The notes under the pieces are model-generated. The model was not told the origin of the DNA. It did no database searches and worked only from the letters and a program-made list of their open reading frames with translations. This document shows positions 8,162 through 16,432 of a stretch of DNA of 18,306 nt, piece by piece (the stretch's first letter is position 1; the number at the start of each line of letters is the position of its first letter). Location: positions 1 through 18,306 of the forward strand of contig JAUZQT010000140.1 in NCBI GenBank assembly GCA_030950825.1, given 5' to 3'. Source of the stretch: Mariprofundaceae bacterium. Its GTDB lineage: Bacteria; Pseudomonadota; Zetaproteobacteria; Mariprofundales; Mariprofundaceae. The position numbers and the translations under genes were made by a program.

Positions 8162-10777
8162 TTAGCCCTCCAGATTTTTTTTTAGTTTATCCAACAATAC
8201 CAATGCATCCATTGGCCGAAGTTCATTAATATTTACTGCCAATAAGGAAGCCTCCAAGGTATGTAAACGTGTGGTTTCTGCCTCTTGTTTACGGCGCTCA
8301 GCTTCAGCGAATAGCCCCAGTTGAGCCTGATTGGGGTGATTCTGTAATGTTGCTGCATGTTCCAAACGGTGCAAATGCTCCCGTGCGCGTTTGACCACAG
8401 TTGGTGGTAAACCTGCTAATTGTGCGACAGCCACGCCATAGGATTGATCAGCGGCCTTCTCCACCACCTTATGCATGAAAATAACTTCTCCATTCCACTC
8501 ACGCACAGTGACTGAGGTATTGAATGCTTGTTGGTAATCATCGGGTAAATCTGTCAATTCATGGTAGTGCGTGGCAAATAGGCTTAATACCGAGTCTGCC
8601 TCAATCAATTGTTCAGCAACAGCCCAGGCAATGGCCAAACCATCCCAAGTACTGGTTCCACGCCCAATTTCATCAACAATCACCAAAGATCGGGGCTCCA
8701 ATTGATTTAAAATGGTGGCAGTTTCCATCATTTCAACCATAAAAGTTGAGCGCCCACTGGCCAGCTCATCCCCAGCGCCTACACGTGTGAATAAACGACT
8801 TGTCAATGGTATCTTAGCTTCATCTGCTGGCACGAAACACCCTGTATGCGCTAGCCAAACAATCCATGCGACTTGTCGCATATAGGTTGATTTACCGCCC
8901 ATATTGGGGCCTGTTAGCAACATAAAACGTCGTGATTTTCCATGCATATATGTATTGTTGGCGACAAAATTTTCATCGCGTAAACAGTGCTCCACAACTG
9001 GGTGTCGCCCAGCTTCAATGTTCAAGTGGTGGCCTGTATGAACATCAGGTCGAACATAACGGTTCTGCACAGCGATATGGGCAAAACATACCAGCACATC
9101 CAAACAAGCAACTGCCGCGGCCGCTGATTGAATCTGTGCAGCAAGCTCCCCAATGCATTGTCGCAATTGTTCAATCAATTCATTTTCTTTGTTTAACGCA
9201 GCATCTTTGGCACCTAAAATTTCTTCTTCAAAGCTATGTAACTCATCGGTAATAAAACGCTCTGCGTTTACGAGCGTTTGTTTGCGAACATAATCTGGCG
9301 GCGCATTGGCAGCTTGTACCTTGGAGATTTCAATGAAGTAACCGAAGATTTTATTGTATTTTACACGCAAGTTTTGCATGCCCGTTCGCTCACGCTCTTT
9401 TGCTTCATAATCACGAAGCCAATCGCCTGCATCTTTTGCTAAAGCACGCAAACGATCCAGCTTTTCATCAAAATCACACTGAATGACATTACCACCATGA
9501 AATACGGCAGGCGGTGTCGATTCAATAGCGCGATCCAAACGTTCCGCCAAAGCCTCTAAGCCTTGTAAAGCAGGCCTTATATCTGAGAATATGCCTTCTC
9601 GATCCCCCAATGTTTGCAATAAGCTGGGCAACGCCAACATAGAGTCAGCGAGGCCACGGAAATCACGTGGGGCAGCACGGTTTAGAACAATGCGGGTAAG
9701 CATTCGTTCCATATCACGAATATGTGCCAGTTTATCACGCAATGCCAAGCGGGTTTGCATATCATCCACGAGGCTTTGTACAGCCTGTTGACGCTTGCCA
9801 ATCAATACTGTATCGAGCAAAGGATAGTCAATCCATTGGCGCAATAGACGTGCCCCCATGGGTGTACAGCTTTGATCCAACACATGCATCACGCCTGCTT
9901 TTACATCACCACTGAGTGATGCGTACACTTCGAGATTGCGCCGTGAACGTGCATCAATCTGCATACCGATCTGCTGCTCTTTAAATACGGGTAATTGCAA
10001 ATAAGGTAAGGCGCATTTTTGGGTTTGCTCTAAGTAGACCAGTACCGCCCCAATAGCCGCAGCCAGCACGCCATGTTGGCTCAGGTTCAAGGCATGCAAG
10101 TCAGTCACACCAAAACGTTGTTGCAATTGTTCTTTCATCACATCAGCGGAAAAGCTCCAATCGCCAGGCCTGTAGATTTGAAAGTCAGGCAAATGTTCGT
10201 TTTTACTATGCAATAGTATCTCAGCAGGACGCAGCACTGCCAGATTCTCGTGCAAACGTGCAGTGCCGACACCTTCCAGCAGCTTCCATATACCAGATGC
10301 CAAATCCAATGAAGCAATTCCCCACTTCTCTGATTGGCAGTAAACAGCCAATAATGGCGCAGCCTGCTCTTGTGCCAACAACTCTGATTCGGTGATGGTG
10401 CCTGGTGTGACCACACGTACAACTTCACGACGCACAGGGCCCTTCTTGCCATCAGGCGCTTCCATTTGATCGCAGATGGCAACCCGTATGCCTGCAGCAA
10501 CCAGTTTTGCTAAATAGTTTTCAGCTTGATGCCAAGGCACACCAGACATAGGAATATCTGCACCATTTGCTTTGCCGCGTTTGGTCAGCGTAATATCCAG
10601 TATCTTCGATGCTTCAACGGCATCGTCAAAAAACATTTCATAAAAATCGCCCATACGATAAAAAAGAAGGCAATCAGCATATTCAGCTTTAATGCCTAAA
10701 TACTGTTGCATCATAGGGGTATGCTTTGAGGGGGTGGGAGTGGTGGTTTTGGTTGAGTCAGATGAAGAGTTGGGCAT
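8162..10777 (-). CDS. mutS: DNA mismatch repair protein MutS
   Basis: Recognises base mismatches and small loops after replication and recruits MutL in an ATP-dependent way. Near the N-terminus, DFYEMF holds the Phe-x-Glu wedge (Phe45, Glu47) that contacts the mismatch. The C-terminal ATPase has Walker A GPNMGGKST near residue 622 and Walker B VDEIGRGTSTWDG, followed by the helix-turn-helix dimerisation region. The length of 871 matches the family (853 in E. coli). An in-frame TTG lies two codons upstream (10783). The ATG is preferred, although neither has a close ribosome site: AGAGG is about 20 nt away. A Ser/Thr-rich N-terminal tail precedes HTPMMQQYL, where homologues begin to align. It is the first gene of the mutS-glnD-patatin-membrane-protein unit. 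Confidence 0.96.
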   Translation of the reverse strand: MPNSSSDSTKTTTPTPSKHTPMMQQYLGIKAEYADCLLFYRMGDFYEMFFDDAVEASKILDITLTKRGKANGADIPMSGVPWHQAENYLAKLVAAGIRVAICDQMEAPDGKKGPVRREVVRVVTPGTITESELLAQEQAAPLLAVYCQSEKWGIASLDLASGIWKLLEGVGTARLHENLAVLRPAEILLHSKNEHLPDFQIYRPGDWSFSADVMKEQLQQRFGVTDLHALNLSQHGVLAAAIGAVLVYLEQTQKCALPYLQLPVFKEQQIGMQIDARSRRNLEVYASLSGDVKAGVMHVLDQSCTPMGARLLRQWIDYPLLDTVLIGKRQQAVQSLVDDMQTRLALRDKLAHIRDMERMLTRIVLNRAAPRDFRGLADSMLALPSLLQTLGDREGIFSDIRPALQGLEALAERLDRAIESTPPAVFHGGNVIQCDFDEKLDRLRALAKDAGDWLRDYEAKERERTGMQNLRVKYNKIFGYFIEISKVQAANAPPDYVRKQTLVNAERFITDELHSFEEEILGAKDAALNKENELIEQLRQCIGELAAQIQSAAAAVACLDVLVCFAHIAVQNRYVRPDVHTGHHLNIEAGRHPVVEHCLRDENFVANNTYMHGKSRRFMLLTGPNMGGKSTYMRQVAWIVWLAHTGCFVPADEAKIPLTSRLFTRVGAGDELASGRSTFMVEMMETATILNQLEPRSLVIVDEIGRGTSTWDGLAIAWAVAEQLIEADSVLSLFATHYHELTDLPDDYQQAFNTSVTVREWNGEVIFMHKVVEKAADQSYGVAVAQLAGLPPTVVKRAREHLHRLEHAATLQNHPNQAQLGLFAEAERRKQEAETTRLHTLEASLLAVNINELRPMDALVLLDKLKKNLEG

Positions 10778-10871
10778 GGGCAAAGATTAACATTTTAGCA
10801 CCTCTAAGACACCAGCTAGACCACATGGCGCATGAATCGACGTGGTTGATTGCGTAGAGCGGAGGCTCTAA

Positions 10872-12272
10872 TCAATCCAAAACCTGAATCAGTGATTCAC
10901 ACGCCTTTTTGGCATCATCAAAGATCATCATGGTTTTATCCATGTAGAAAAGGTCATTATCAAGGCCTGCATAACCTACTGACAAAGAACGTTTAATGAT
11001 AAGCACATGCGCCGATTTGCTTACGTCCAAAATTGGCATGCCATAAATTGGGCTCGTTGGATCTGTTTTAGCGGATGGGTTGGTCACATCATTGGCACCA
11101 ATCACAAGAACCACATCAGTATCTGAAAATTCTGGATTTATCTCATCCATTTCATGTACAATATCATAAGGCACATCGGCTTCGGCCAGCAGTACATTCA
11201 TATGCCCAGGCATACGACCAGCCACAGGGTGAATAGCAAACTTCACTTGTACTCCCTGCCCCATCAAAATATCAACAACTTCCTTCAAGGCATGCTGTGC
11301 ACGTGCCACTGCCAAGCCATAACCAGGCACAATCACCACACTGCGTGCATTTTTGAGCAAAAAGGCGGCATCTTCTGCCGCACCCGATTTGAAAGGTCGA
11401 TCAGTGCGAGTGCCAGCAGCAGATGCCGTAGGTGTATCACCACCGAATCCGCCAAGCAACACATTGAATAAGGAGCGGTTCATGGCTTTACACATAATAT
11501 AAGAGAGAATAGCACCCGATGAACCCACTAAAGCACCAGCAATAATCAACATATTATTGCCCAAGGTAAAACCAATGCCAGCAGCTGCCCAGCCTGAATA
11601 GGAGTTCAACATGGATACAATCACAGGCATATCCGCACCACCAATTGGAATAATCAACAAGACACCCAATAACATGGCAATGCCCAACATAATCAGAAAT
11701 GGTGTCCACGACGGTTCGATACAGAACATCACACCAGCACCAATCATCACAATGCCCAACAATAGATTGAGCAAGTGTTGGCCAGTAAAAGTAACGGAGC
11801 TTCCTGATAGTGTGCCGTGTAGCTTGCCAAAGGAAATCAATGATGCGGTTAAGGTAATAGCTCCGATAAATGTACCTAAAAACAACTCAATGCGGCTGGC
11901 AACATGCAAACTACCGCTGGCATCAGCAATACCATAACCGACGGGATTGGCAAAAGCAGATACAGCAATGAGAACAGCGGCCAAACCCACCAAAGCGTGC
12001 ATAAATGCGACGGTTTGTGGCATATGTGTCATGGGCACTTTCTTTGCTGTAATCGCACCAATCAAGCCGCCCACGGCAATGGCTGTAAAAATCCATGCAT
12101 AATTTTGTACAGTGCTTAATTGCAAGGTCACAACAACGGCAATAAACAAACCTACCATGCCAAATGTATTACCACGGCGTGATGATTCAGGTGATGACAA
12201 GCCTTTCAATGCCAAAATAATCAATACTGATGCGACCAAATAGGCCAATACCACCATATTTGCGGATAACAT
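10872..12272 (-). CDS. pntB: NAD(P) transhydrogenase subunit beta
   Basis: Membrane and NADP(H)-binding subunit of proton-translocating transhydrogenase, which uses the proton gradient to reduce NADP+ with NADH. About the first 270 residues hold many transmembrane segments (for example AYLVASVLIILAL and LLLGIVMIGAGVMF). The soluble domain III follows, with VIVPGYGLAVARAQHAL, HPVAGRMPGHMNVLLAEA, VIGANDVTNPSA and the conserved end region KRSLSVGYAGLDNDLFY. The 466 residues match E. coli PntB (462). GGGGA lies just before the ATG. It is the last gene of pntAa-pntAb-pntB, 39 nt after pntAb. After the stop there is a TAGAGC/GCTCTA stem (10855-10870) without a T-run, so termination here is uncertain. 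Confidence 0.97.
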   Translation of the reverse strand: MLSANMVVLAYLVASVLIILALKGLSSPESSRRGNTFGMVGLFIAVVVTLQLSTVQNYAWIFTAIAVGGLIGAITAKKVPMTHMPQTVAFMHALVGLAAVLIAVSAFANPVGYGIADASGSLHVASRIELFLGTFIGAITLTASLISFGKLHGTLSGSSVTFTGQHLLNLLLGIVMIGAGVMFCIEPSWTPFLIMLGIAMLLGVLLIIPIGGADMPVIVSMLNSYSGWAAAGIGFTLGNNMLIIAGALVGSSGAILSYIMCKAMNRSLFNVLLGGFGGDTPTASAAGTRTDRPFKSGAAEDAAFLLKNARSVVIVPGYGLAVARAQHALKEVVDILMGQGVQVKFAIHPVAGRMPGHMNVLLAEADVPYDIVHEMDEINPEFSDTDVVLVIGANDVTNPSAKTDPTSPIYGMPILDVSKSAHVLIIKRSLSVGYAGLDNDLFYMDKTMMIFDDAKKACESLIQVLD

Positions 12273-12311
12273 AACTTCCCCTTTTTTGTCTCTACCTTTC
12301 TACTTTTGCTT

Positions 12312-12674
12312 TTATGAACGCTTCTTGAACATGGCAAGCATGCGTTGTGTCACCATAAATCCACCAAAAATATTCACTGCTGCCAAAGCCACAGCAATCA
12401 ATCCGAGCACTGTTGCCAAGTTCATTTCAGGTGGCCCGCCTGCAATAATTGCGCCAACAATCACAATGCTGGAAATCGCATTGGTCACGCTCATTAAGGG
12501 CGTATGCAAAGCGGGCGTTACATTCCAAACAACATGATAACCCACAAAAATGGCTAAAACAAACACCGAAAAAGACATAACAAAAGGGTCGGAACTTTGT
12601 TCAAGCAACGGCCCTGCCTGCGCAACTCCATGAGCGGCCTGATCTACAACATCACTGACGAATGCATCCGACAT
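12312..12674 (-). CDS. pntAb: NAD(P) transhydrogenase subunit alpha 2 (membrane part)
   Basis: The membrane segment that is the C-terminus of PntA in E. coli but here is a separate 120-residue protein. Three transmembrane helices are visible at about residues 32-54, 62-82 and 88-108 (VFVLAIFVGYHVVW, AISSIVIVGAIIAGG, VLGLIAVALAAVNIFGGF). The conserved VTPALHTPLMSVTNAISS lies between the first two. A soluble N-terminus of about 30 residues precedes them. It forms part of the proton channel with PntB. The ATG is 3 nt after the pntAa stop, with GGAG inside the pntAa end, so the two genes are separate but tightly coupled, as in the three-subunit enzyme of Rhodospirillum rubrum. Confidence 0.95.
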   Translation of the reverse strand: MSDAFVSDVVDQAAHGVAQAGPLLEQSSDPFVMSFSVFVLAIFVGYHVVWNVTPALHTPLMSVTNAISSIVIVGAIIAGGPPEMNLATVLGLIAVALAAVNIFGGFMVTQRMLAMFKKRS

Positions 12675-12677
12675 GCG

Positions 12678-13835
12678 TTACTCCTTCTTACCCAATAATT
12701 GTGGTTTTAAAAATTCGCCATCGTTACAGATCAATGACGCAGCAATAACTTCATCTTCCATATTTATATTCAAACTAGCTGCTGAATCATCGGAAGCTGT
12801 CTCCAGCATTGGCGTGATAAAATTCAATACATTACGCGCCAAGAGTTGGCTGGCATCGGTCGCCATCAAGGCGGGAATATTGCTTGTACCAATTAATGTT
12901 ACACCATCTTTAATCCACACCGCATCTTTTTCGGTCATCGGGCAATTGCCACCCGCTTCGGCTGCCATATCCACAATCACGCTACCAGGCCTCATTTTGG
13001 CTAAAGTTTCTTCGGTGACCAATACTGGTGCAGGTCGCCCTGGAATTAAGGCTGTCGTGATAATAATATCTGATTTTGCAGCATGTTCAGCAATCAATTC
13101 AGCTTGTTTTTGCTTGTATTCATCCGACATTTCTTTGGCGTAACCACCCGCATCTTCGCCATCTGCATTATCGCCACTATCTTCAAGTTGAACTTCAACA
13201 AACTTTGCACCCAAACTTTCAACCTGCTCTTTGGCAGCTGCACGCACATCAAAGGCTTCAACGATTGCACCCAAACGCCGTGCTGTCGCGATGGCTTGCA
13301 ATCCTGCTACGCCAGCACCCATGATTAAAATTCTAGCTGGTTGAACGGTTCCTGCCGCAGTCATTAACATTGGCATAAAACGTTTATAGTGTTCAAGTGC
13401 CAATAAAACGGCCTTATAACCCGCAATATTTGCTTGCGATGAAAGCACATCCATGCTCTGGGCGCGTGAAATGCGTGGAATCATTTCCAAACAAAAACAG
13501 CGCAAGCCTGCTTGGGCGTAATCTTTCAAGAGAGGATTCGAGAATGGCGACATCAAAGAAGCAAGGGCTGTGCCTGAGGAGAGTTGCGTGAGCTCCTCTT
13601 TCGAGGGCGCGCGAACTTTGATGACAAGATCAGCATCTTGGCAGGTCAAAGCAAAGGAGTCTGCCAAGCTTGCACCAGCATCTTCAAATGCGCTATCCGT
13701 CAAGTTTGCTGATTCTCCAGCACCTTTTTGGACAATGACATCACAACCTGCAGCGATAAATTTTTTCACTGTTTCAGGTGTTGCCGCAACACGCGTTTCA
13801 TAATCGGATGTTTCAATAGGAACAGCAATGCGCAT
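12678..13835 (-). CDS. pntAa: NAD(P) transhydrogenase subunit alpha 1 (NAD-binding)
   Basis: Soluble NAD(H)-binding domain I of the transhydrogenase, on the cytoplasmic side. It begins MRIAVPIETSDYETRVAATPETVKK, typical of the PntA/alanine dehydrogenase fold. It carries PRISRAQSMDVLSSQANIAGYKA, the Rossmann motif GAGVAGLQAIATARRLGA, and TTALIPGRPAPVLVT. At 385 residues it lacks the membrane helices of fused PntA; these are encoded by the next gene. An in-frame TTG precedes the ATG by one codon. The ATG is chosen because GGGAG lies 6 nt upstream. It is the first gene of the pnt unit; its 86-nt leader holds hairpins (see 13862-13884). Confidence 0.96.
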   Translation of the reverse strand: MRIAVPIETSDYETRVAATPETVKKFIAAGCDVIVQKGAGESANLTDSAFEDAGASLADSFALTCQDADLVIKVRAPSKEELTQLSSGTALASLMSPFSNPLLKDYAQAGLRCFCLEMIPRISRAQSMDVLSSQANIAGYKAVLLALEHYKRFMPMLMTAAGTVQPARILIMGAGVAGLQAIATARRLGAIVEAFDVRAAAKEQVESLGAKFVEVQLEDSGDNADGEDAGGYAKEMSDEYKQKQAELIAEHAAKSDIIITTALIPGRPAPVLVTEETLAKMRPGSVIVDMAAEAGGNCPMTEKDAVWIKDGVTLIGTSNIPALMATDASQLLARNVLNFITPMLETASDDSAASLNINMEDEVIAASLICNDGEFLKPQLLGKKE

Positions 13836-13861
13836 CAAAATCTCCCTTAGTGGAAAGCCAC

Positions 13862-13884
13862 CCAGAGTTTACAATTGACTCTGG
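13862..13884. repeat. Hairpin in the pntAa leader
   Basis: A perfect 7-bp stem CCAGAGT/ACTCTGG with a 9-base loop lies between folK and pntAa. On the - strand it is followed by a second small stem, GTGG-CTTT-CCAC, and then the pntAa ribosome site GGGAG. There is no T-run, so it is not a normal terminator for folB-folK. Its role is unknown; it could affect pntAa mRNA. Confidence 0.4.
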
Positions 13885-13921
13885 ATGAACAAATTCGGAA
13901 CTTTAAACACCCACCCACCTT

Positions 13922-14344
13922 TTACAAGCGTAAGGGCACCTGCGTGAGTATGCCAGCTTTAGCTATGGGGAGGTCTAAATCAACTAATTCCGATGCTGGC
14001 ACAAATATATGTGCATAACGGAATAAATCATCGTCCATCACCTTATCGCCATACATCAATAAATCCAAATCCAAGGTGCGTGGTTTCCAAGAGCCTTTTG
14101 AGCGATCTCGATCATATTTATTCTCCAAGTTTTTCAGCCATTGAAGAAGCTGCGATTGTTCGGGAACATCAAACAATAGACAGCAGGCGTTGAGAAAATC
14201 ATCGCCATCCATACCAATGGCTGCTGACTGATAGACTTGAGAGTAACGGACATGCAAAAAAAACTGCCTCATCTCCTTGCTTGCATACAGCAAATACTGT
14301 TCTGGATGAATATTGGAACCCATACCAATCAGTGCAGTGGTCAC
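13922..14344 (-). CDS. folK: 2-amino-4-hydroxy-6-hydroxymethyldihydropteridine pyrophosphokinase
   Basis: Transfers pyrophosphate from ATP to 6-hydroxymethyl-7,8-dihydropterin in folate synthesis, the step after FolB and before FolP. The family pattern is clear: ALIGMGSNI near the start, FLNACCLL in the middle, and the signature WKPRTLDLDLLMYGD with the catalytic Asp pair. The 140 residues are slightly short compared with E. coli (159), with the C-terminus a little trimmed but all motifs present. The start is GTG, which overlaps the folB stop as GTGA (4 nt), indicating translational coupling. Confidence 0.95.
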   Translation of the reverse strand: MTTALIGMGSNIHPEQYLLYASKEMRQFFLHVRYSQVYQSAAIGMDGDDFLNACCLLFDVPEQSQLLQWLKNLENKYDRDRSKGSWKPRTLDLDLLMYGDKVMDDDLFRYAHIFVPASELVDLDLPIAKAGILTQVPLRL

Positions 14345-14703
14345 TGTTTATGACCACGCTCGATGAGTACGGCGACATTTTCGGATCCGCGCACCGCGCC
14401 AGGTTTGGACATTTTCAAACGAATCCAAGGTACCTGGAATTCTTGCAATAAAATAGTCGCGCATGATTCGGCCAACTTTTCAATCAGCCCGAATGAAGAA
14501 GCTTCGATAAATTCAATCAAGCGTTTGGAAACAGCTTTATAATCCAAAGTGTCTTCAATGTTATCGGTTTTCCCTGCTTTGGAAATATCCCACGTCATTT
14601 CAATATCCAAACGAACGGTTTGACGAATTTCACGCTCCCAATCATAAATACCAATAACAGTACGCACTTCCAAGCCTTCAATTAATACCAGATCATGTTC
14701 CAT
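14341..14703 (-). CDS. folB: Dihydroneopterin aldolase
   Basis: Cleaves 7,8-dihydroneopterin to 6-hydroxymethyl-7,8-dihydropterin and glycolaldehyde; its product is the FolK substrate. It shows IGIYDWEREIRQ near the N-terminus, the central DTLDYKAV and LIEKLAES with the conserved Glu, and the C-terminal KMSKPGAVRGSENVAV. The length of 120 is the family size. AAGGA lies about 11 nt before the ATG. It forms a two-gene folate unit with folK. Upstream (14704-14799) is a divergent intergenic stretch shared with the + strand zinc-finger gene. Confidence 0.95.
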   Translation of the reverse strand: MEHDLVLIEGLEVRTVIGIYDWEREIRQTVRLDIEMTWDISKAGKTDNIEDTLDYKAVSKRLIEFIEASSFGLIEKLAESCATILLQEFQVPWIRLKMSKPGAVRGSENVAVLIERGHKQ

Positions 14704-14753
14704 TTTTTATAATATCCTTAAAAAAATCTCTGTGTTTAAGCTTGACTCTTACC

Positions 14754-14759
14754 TATAAA
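14754..14759 (+). promoter_or_regulatory. Possible -10 for the zinc-finger gene
   Basis: TATAAA at 14754-14759 has a weak TGTGTT at 14731-14736, with 17 nt between them, about 40 nt before the ATG at 14800. The better-looking TTGACT at 14742 has no suitable -10 partner. This is an eye-read guess only. Confidence 0.25.
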
Positions 14760-14799
14760 GCCACATCATGCGCCGCTTTCTTGGGAGGAAAAGCTTAAT

Positions 14800-14946
14800 A
14801 TGACTGTAGACACGATCAAAACAACCAATGAAATTGTTTCCTGTTCCGACAATGGTCAGCACCCCTTGGTTTATATCAATCTCAAAAAGGGCGAAGGGAA
14901 ATGCCAATATTGCGGTCAGAAGTTTATTTTAACTAAAATAAAATAA
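14800..14946 (+). CDS. Small CHCC zinc-finger protein (NDUFS6-like)
   Basis: A 48-residue protein starting MTVDTIKTTNEIVSCSDNG. It has a single zinc-binding set, Cys15, His21, Cys35 and Cys38, in the order C-x5-H-x13-C-x2-C, with HPLVYINL and CQYCGQKFIL. This is the pattern of the zf-CHCC family, related to the zinc domain of mitochondrial complex I subunit NDUFS6; the role in bacteria is not well established. GGGAGGAA lies 9 nt upstream of the ATG, a strong ribosome site that supports a real gene. The TAA stop directly abuts the convergent rlmB stop, with no intervening base. It is alone on the + strand in a block of - strand genes. Confidence 0.88.
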   Translation: MTVDTIKTTNEIVSCSDNGQHPLVYINLKKGEGKCQYCGQKFILTKIK

Positions 14947-15675
14947 TTACCGCATTTGCCGTACCACTTCAAATAACGCTACCCCCGTCGCCACAGACAC
15001 ATTGAGTGATTCAACATTGCCTGGCATCGGAATATTTAATAATTGATCACATGCTTCACGCACCAAACGGCGTAAGCCCTTGCCTTCAGCACCCATGACA
15101 ATGGCATTTTTGCCACTGAATGTTGTCTGATAAATATCCGATGTCGCTTCACCCGCCAAACCCGATACCCAAAAGCCAGCATCTTGTAATGCCTTGATGC
15201 TTCGCGTCAAATTCGTTACCCGCAATACAGGCAAACGCGACAATGCTCCGCATGCACTTTTGGCAACCACAGGTGAATCTAGGCTCGCAGCATGATCTTT
15301 GAGTACAATAATACCCAAGCAGCCCGCTGCTTCTGCTGTGCGAATGCATGCACCCAAATTGTGAGGGTCTGTCACTTGATCAAGCAATAATACCAGCCCA
15401 TAATCTTCATGTTCAATGTCTGATAACCACGTTTTGAAATCAATCAGACCTTTGGGTTGAACACGTGCCACAGCACCCTGATGTGGAACCCCTTCGGCCA
15501 AACGCTCCAAGGCCTCACGCGGAACAAACGACACACGAACTTTGGACTTTCTTGCTAAATGCACCAATTCATTCAAACGTGGGTGTGATTTACCTTTAAC
15601 AATCAGTAATTCATCCAATTTTTCCCCAGCATCCAAGGCATGTTTTACGGCATGAATGCCTGCTAATATACGCAT
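14947..15675 (-). CDS. rlmB: 23S rRNA (guanosine-2'-O-)-methyltransferase RlmB
   Basis: Methylates the 2'-O of G2251 in 23S rRNA with SAM. It has an N-terminal RNA-binding substrate domain (GIHAVKHAL, HQGAVARVQP) and a C-terminal SPOUT/TrmH domain. The three knot motifs are DQVTDPHNLGACIRTAEAAG (99-118), VMGAEGKGLRRL (near 193) and IPMPGNVESLNVSVATGVALFE (near 214). The 242 residues match E. coli (243). AAGGAG lies before the ATG. It is 30 nt after rsuA on the same strand, so the two rRNA-modification genes are probably co-transcribed. The specific RlmB call over other TrmH paralogues is good but not certain by eye. Confidence 0.93.
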   Translation of the reverse strand: MRILAGIHAVKHALDAGEKLDELLIVKGKSHPRLNELVHLARKSKVRVSFVPREALERLAEGVPHQGAVARVQPKGLIDFKTWLSDIEHEDYGLVLLLDQVTDPHNLGACIRTAEAAGCLGIIVLKDHAASLDSPVVAKSACGALSRLPVLRVTNLTRSIKALQDAGFWVSGLAGEATSDIYQTTFSGKNAIVMGAEGKGLRRLVREACDQLLNIPMPGNVESLNVSVATGVALFEVVRQMR

Positions 15676-15696
15676 GGTTATTACTCCTTCTGTTTT

Positions 15697-15711
15697 TAAC
15701 CCGCATTATTC
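15697..15711. repeat. Solitary copy of the dispersed element end, across the rsuA stop
   Basis: TAACCCGCATTATTC is identical over 15 bases to 18048-18062, the left end of the element near the window end. The rsuA stop codon (complement of 15706-15708) lies inside it. A chance 15-base match in a window this size is very unlikely, so the repeat is related by descent, probably a relic of an element end. Confidence 0.65.
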
Positions 15712-16431
15712 CCCAACAACCATCTGTAATAATAGCTCAGGTTCAAGTGTTCGATACTCCCCTGCCTTTAATTGCAGACTCGATAACGATAAAAGACCAA
15801 TATGTGTACGCTCCAAAATGGAGACATGGTTGCCCAATGCTGCAAACATTCGCCGTACTTGATGATAACGCCCTTCATATAAGGTTAAATTAGCTGTGTT
15901 GTCTCCAGTTACTTCCAATTCGGCAGCTTTACATGGCCGGTCATCGGCCTCCAACATTAATGTGCCACTGGCCAATTTTACTACTTCATCACCTTTTAAA
16001 GCTTCGGCCAATGTCACTGCGTAAGTTTTAGAAATATCATGTTTCGGGCTGGTTAATTGATGGTTTAATTGTCCATCATCGGTCAAAATGAGTAAACCTG
16101 ATGTTTCTTTATCCAAGCGGCCAACGCTGGATAAAGCTGGTTTTCGTGCTAACCAACGTTCTGGAAAAGCGGCATAAATGAGCTGCCCATCTTCTTTTCG
16201 TGAGCATACAGCATGCAATGGCTTATGATAAATAAGGGTCAATCCATTAGCATGGTCAAGCGGCTTCCCCTCCAACATCAATTGCGATGGCAGCACTTTC
16301 TGCGAGGCTGATTTAGCCATATTTCCATCCACAGTCACCCAACCTGAACGCACCCAGTAAGCCACATCCTTGCGTGCGCCATAACCTAAATTGGATAAGA
16401 TTTTCTCCAAACGTTCTTTTTTTTCTGCCAC
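15706..16431 (-). CDS. rsuA: 16S rRNA pseudouridine(516) synthase RsuA
   Basis: Isomerises U516 of 16S rRNA to pseudouridine. Residues 1-60 are the S4-type RNA-binding domain (RLEKILSNLGYGARKDV). The catalytic core has SVGRLDKETSGLLILTDDG with catalytic Asp107. SPKHDISKTYAVTL and EGRYHQVRRMFAALGNHV follow. The 241 residues compare with 231 in E. coli. RsuA is favoured over RluE/RluF by overall match, but paralogue assignment is by eye. The start is GTG, 1 nt after the stop of the RsmC-like gene, with GGAG about 9 nt upstream. The last codons and the stop lie within a 15-bp repeat shared with 18048-18062. Confidence 0.9.
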   Translation of the reverse strand: MAEKKERLEKILSNLGYGARKDVAYWVRSGWVTVDGNMAKSASQKVLPSQLMLEGKPLDHANGLTLIYHKPLHAVCSRKEDGQLIYAAFPERWLARKPALSSVGRLDKETSGLLILTDDGQLNHQLTSPKHDISKTYAVTLAEALKGDEVVKLASGTLMLEADDRPCKAAELEVTGDNTANLTLYEGRYHQVRRMFAALGNHVSILERTHIGLLSLSSLQLKAGEYRTLEPELLLQMVVGE

Positions 16432-16432
16432 C

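Noticed and set aside
10817..10844. Weak ACCAC/GTGGT dyad upstream of mutS as an operator
   Set aside because: Short and imperfect with a long loop; no independent support.
12673..13143. 156-residue + strand open frame opposite pntAa
   Set aside because: It lies wholly opposite a clear conserved gene and shows no family motif; a shadow frame.
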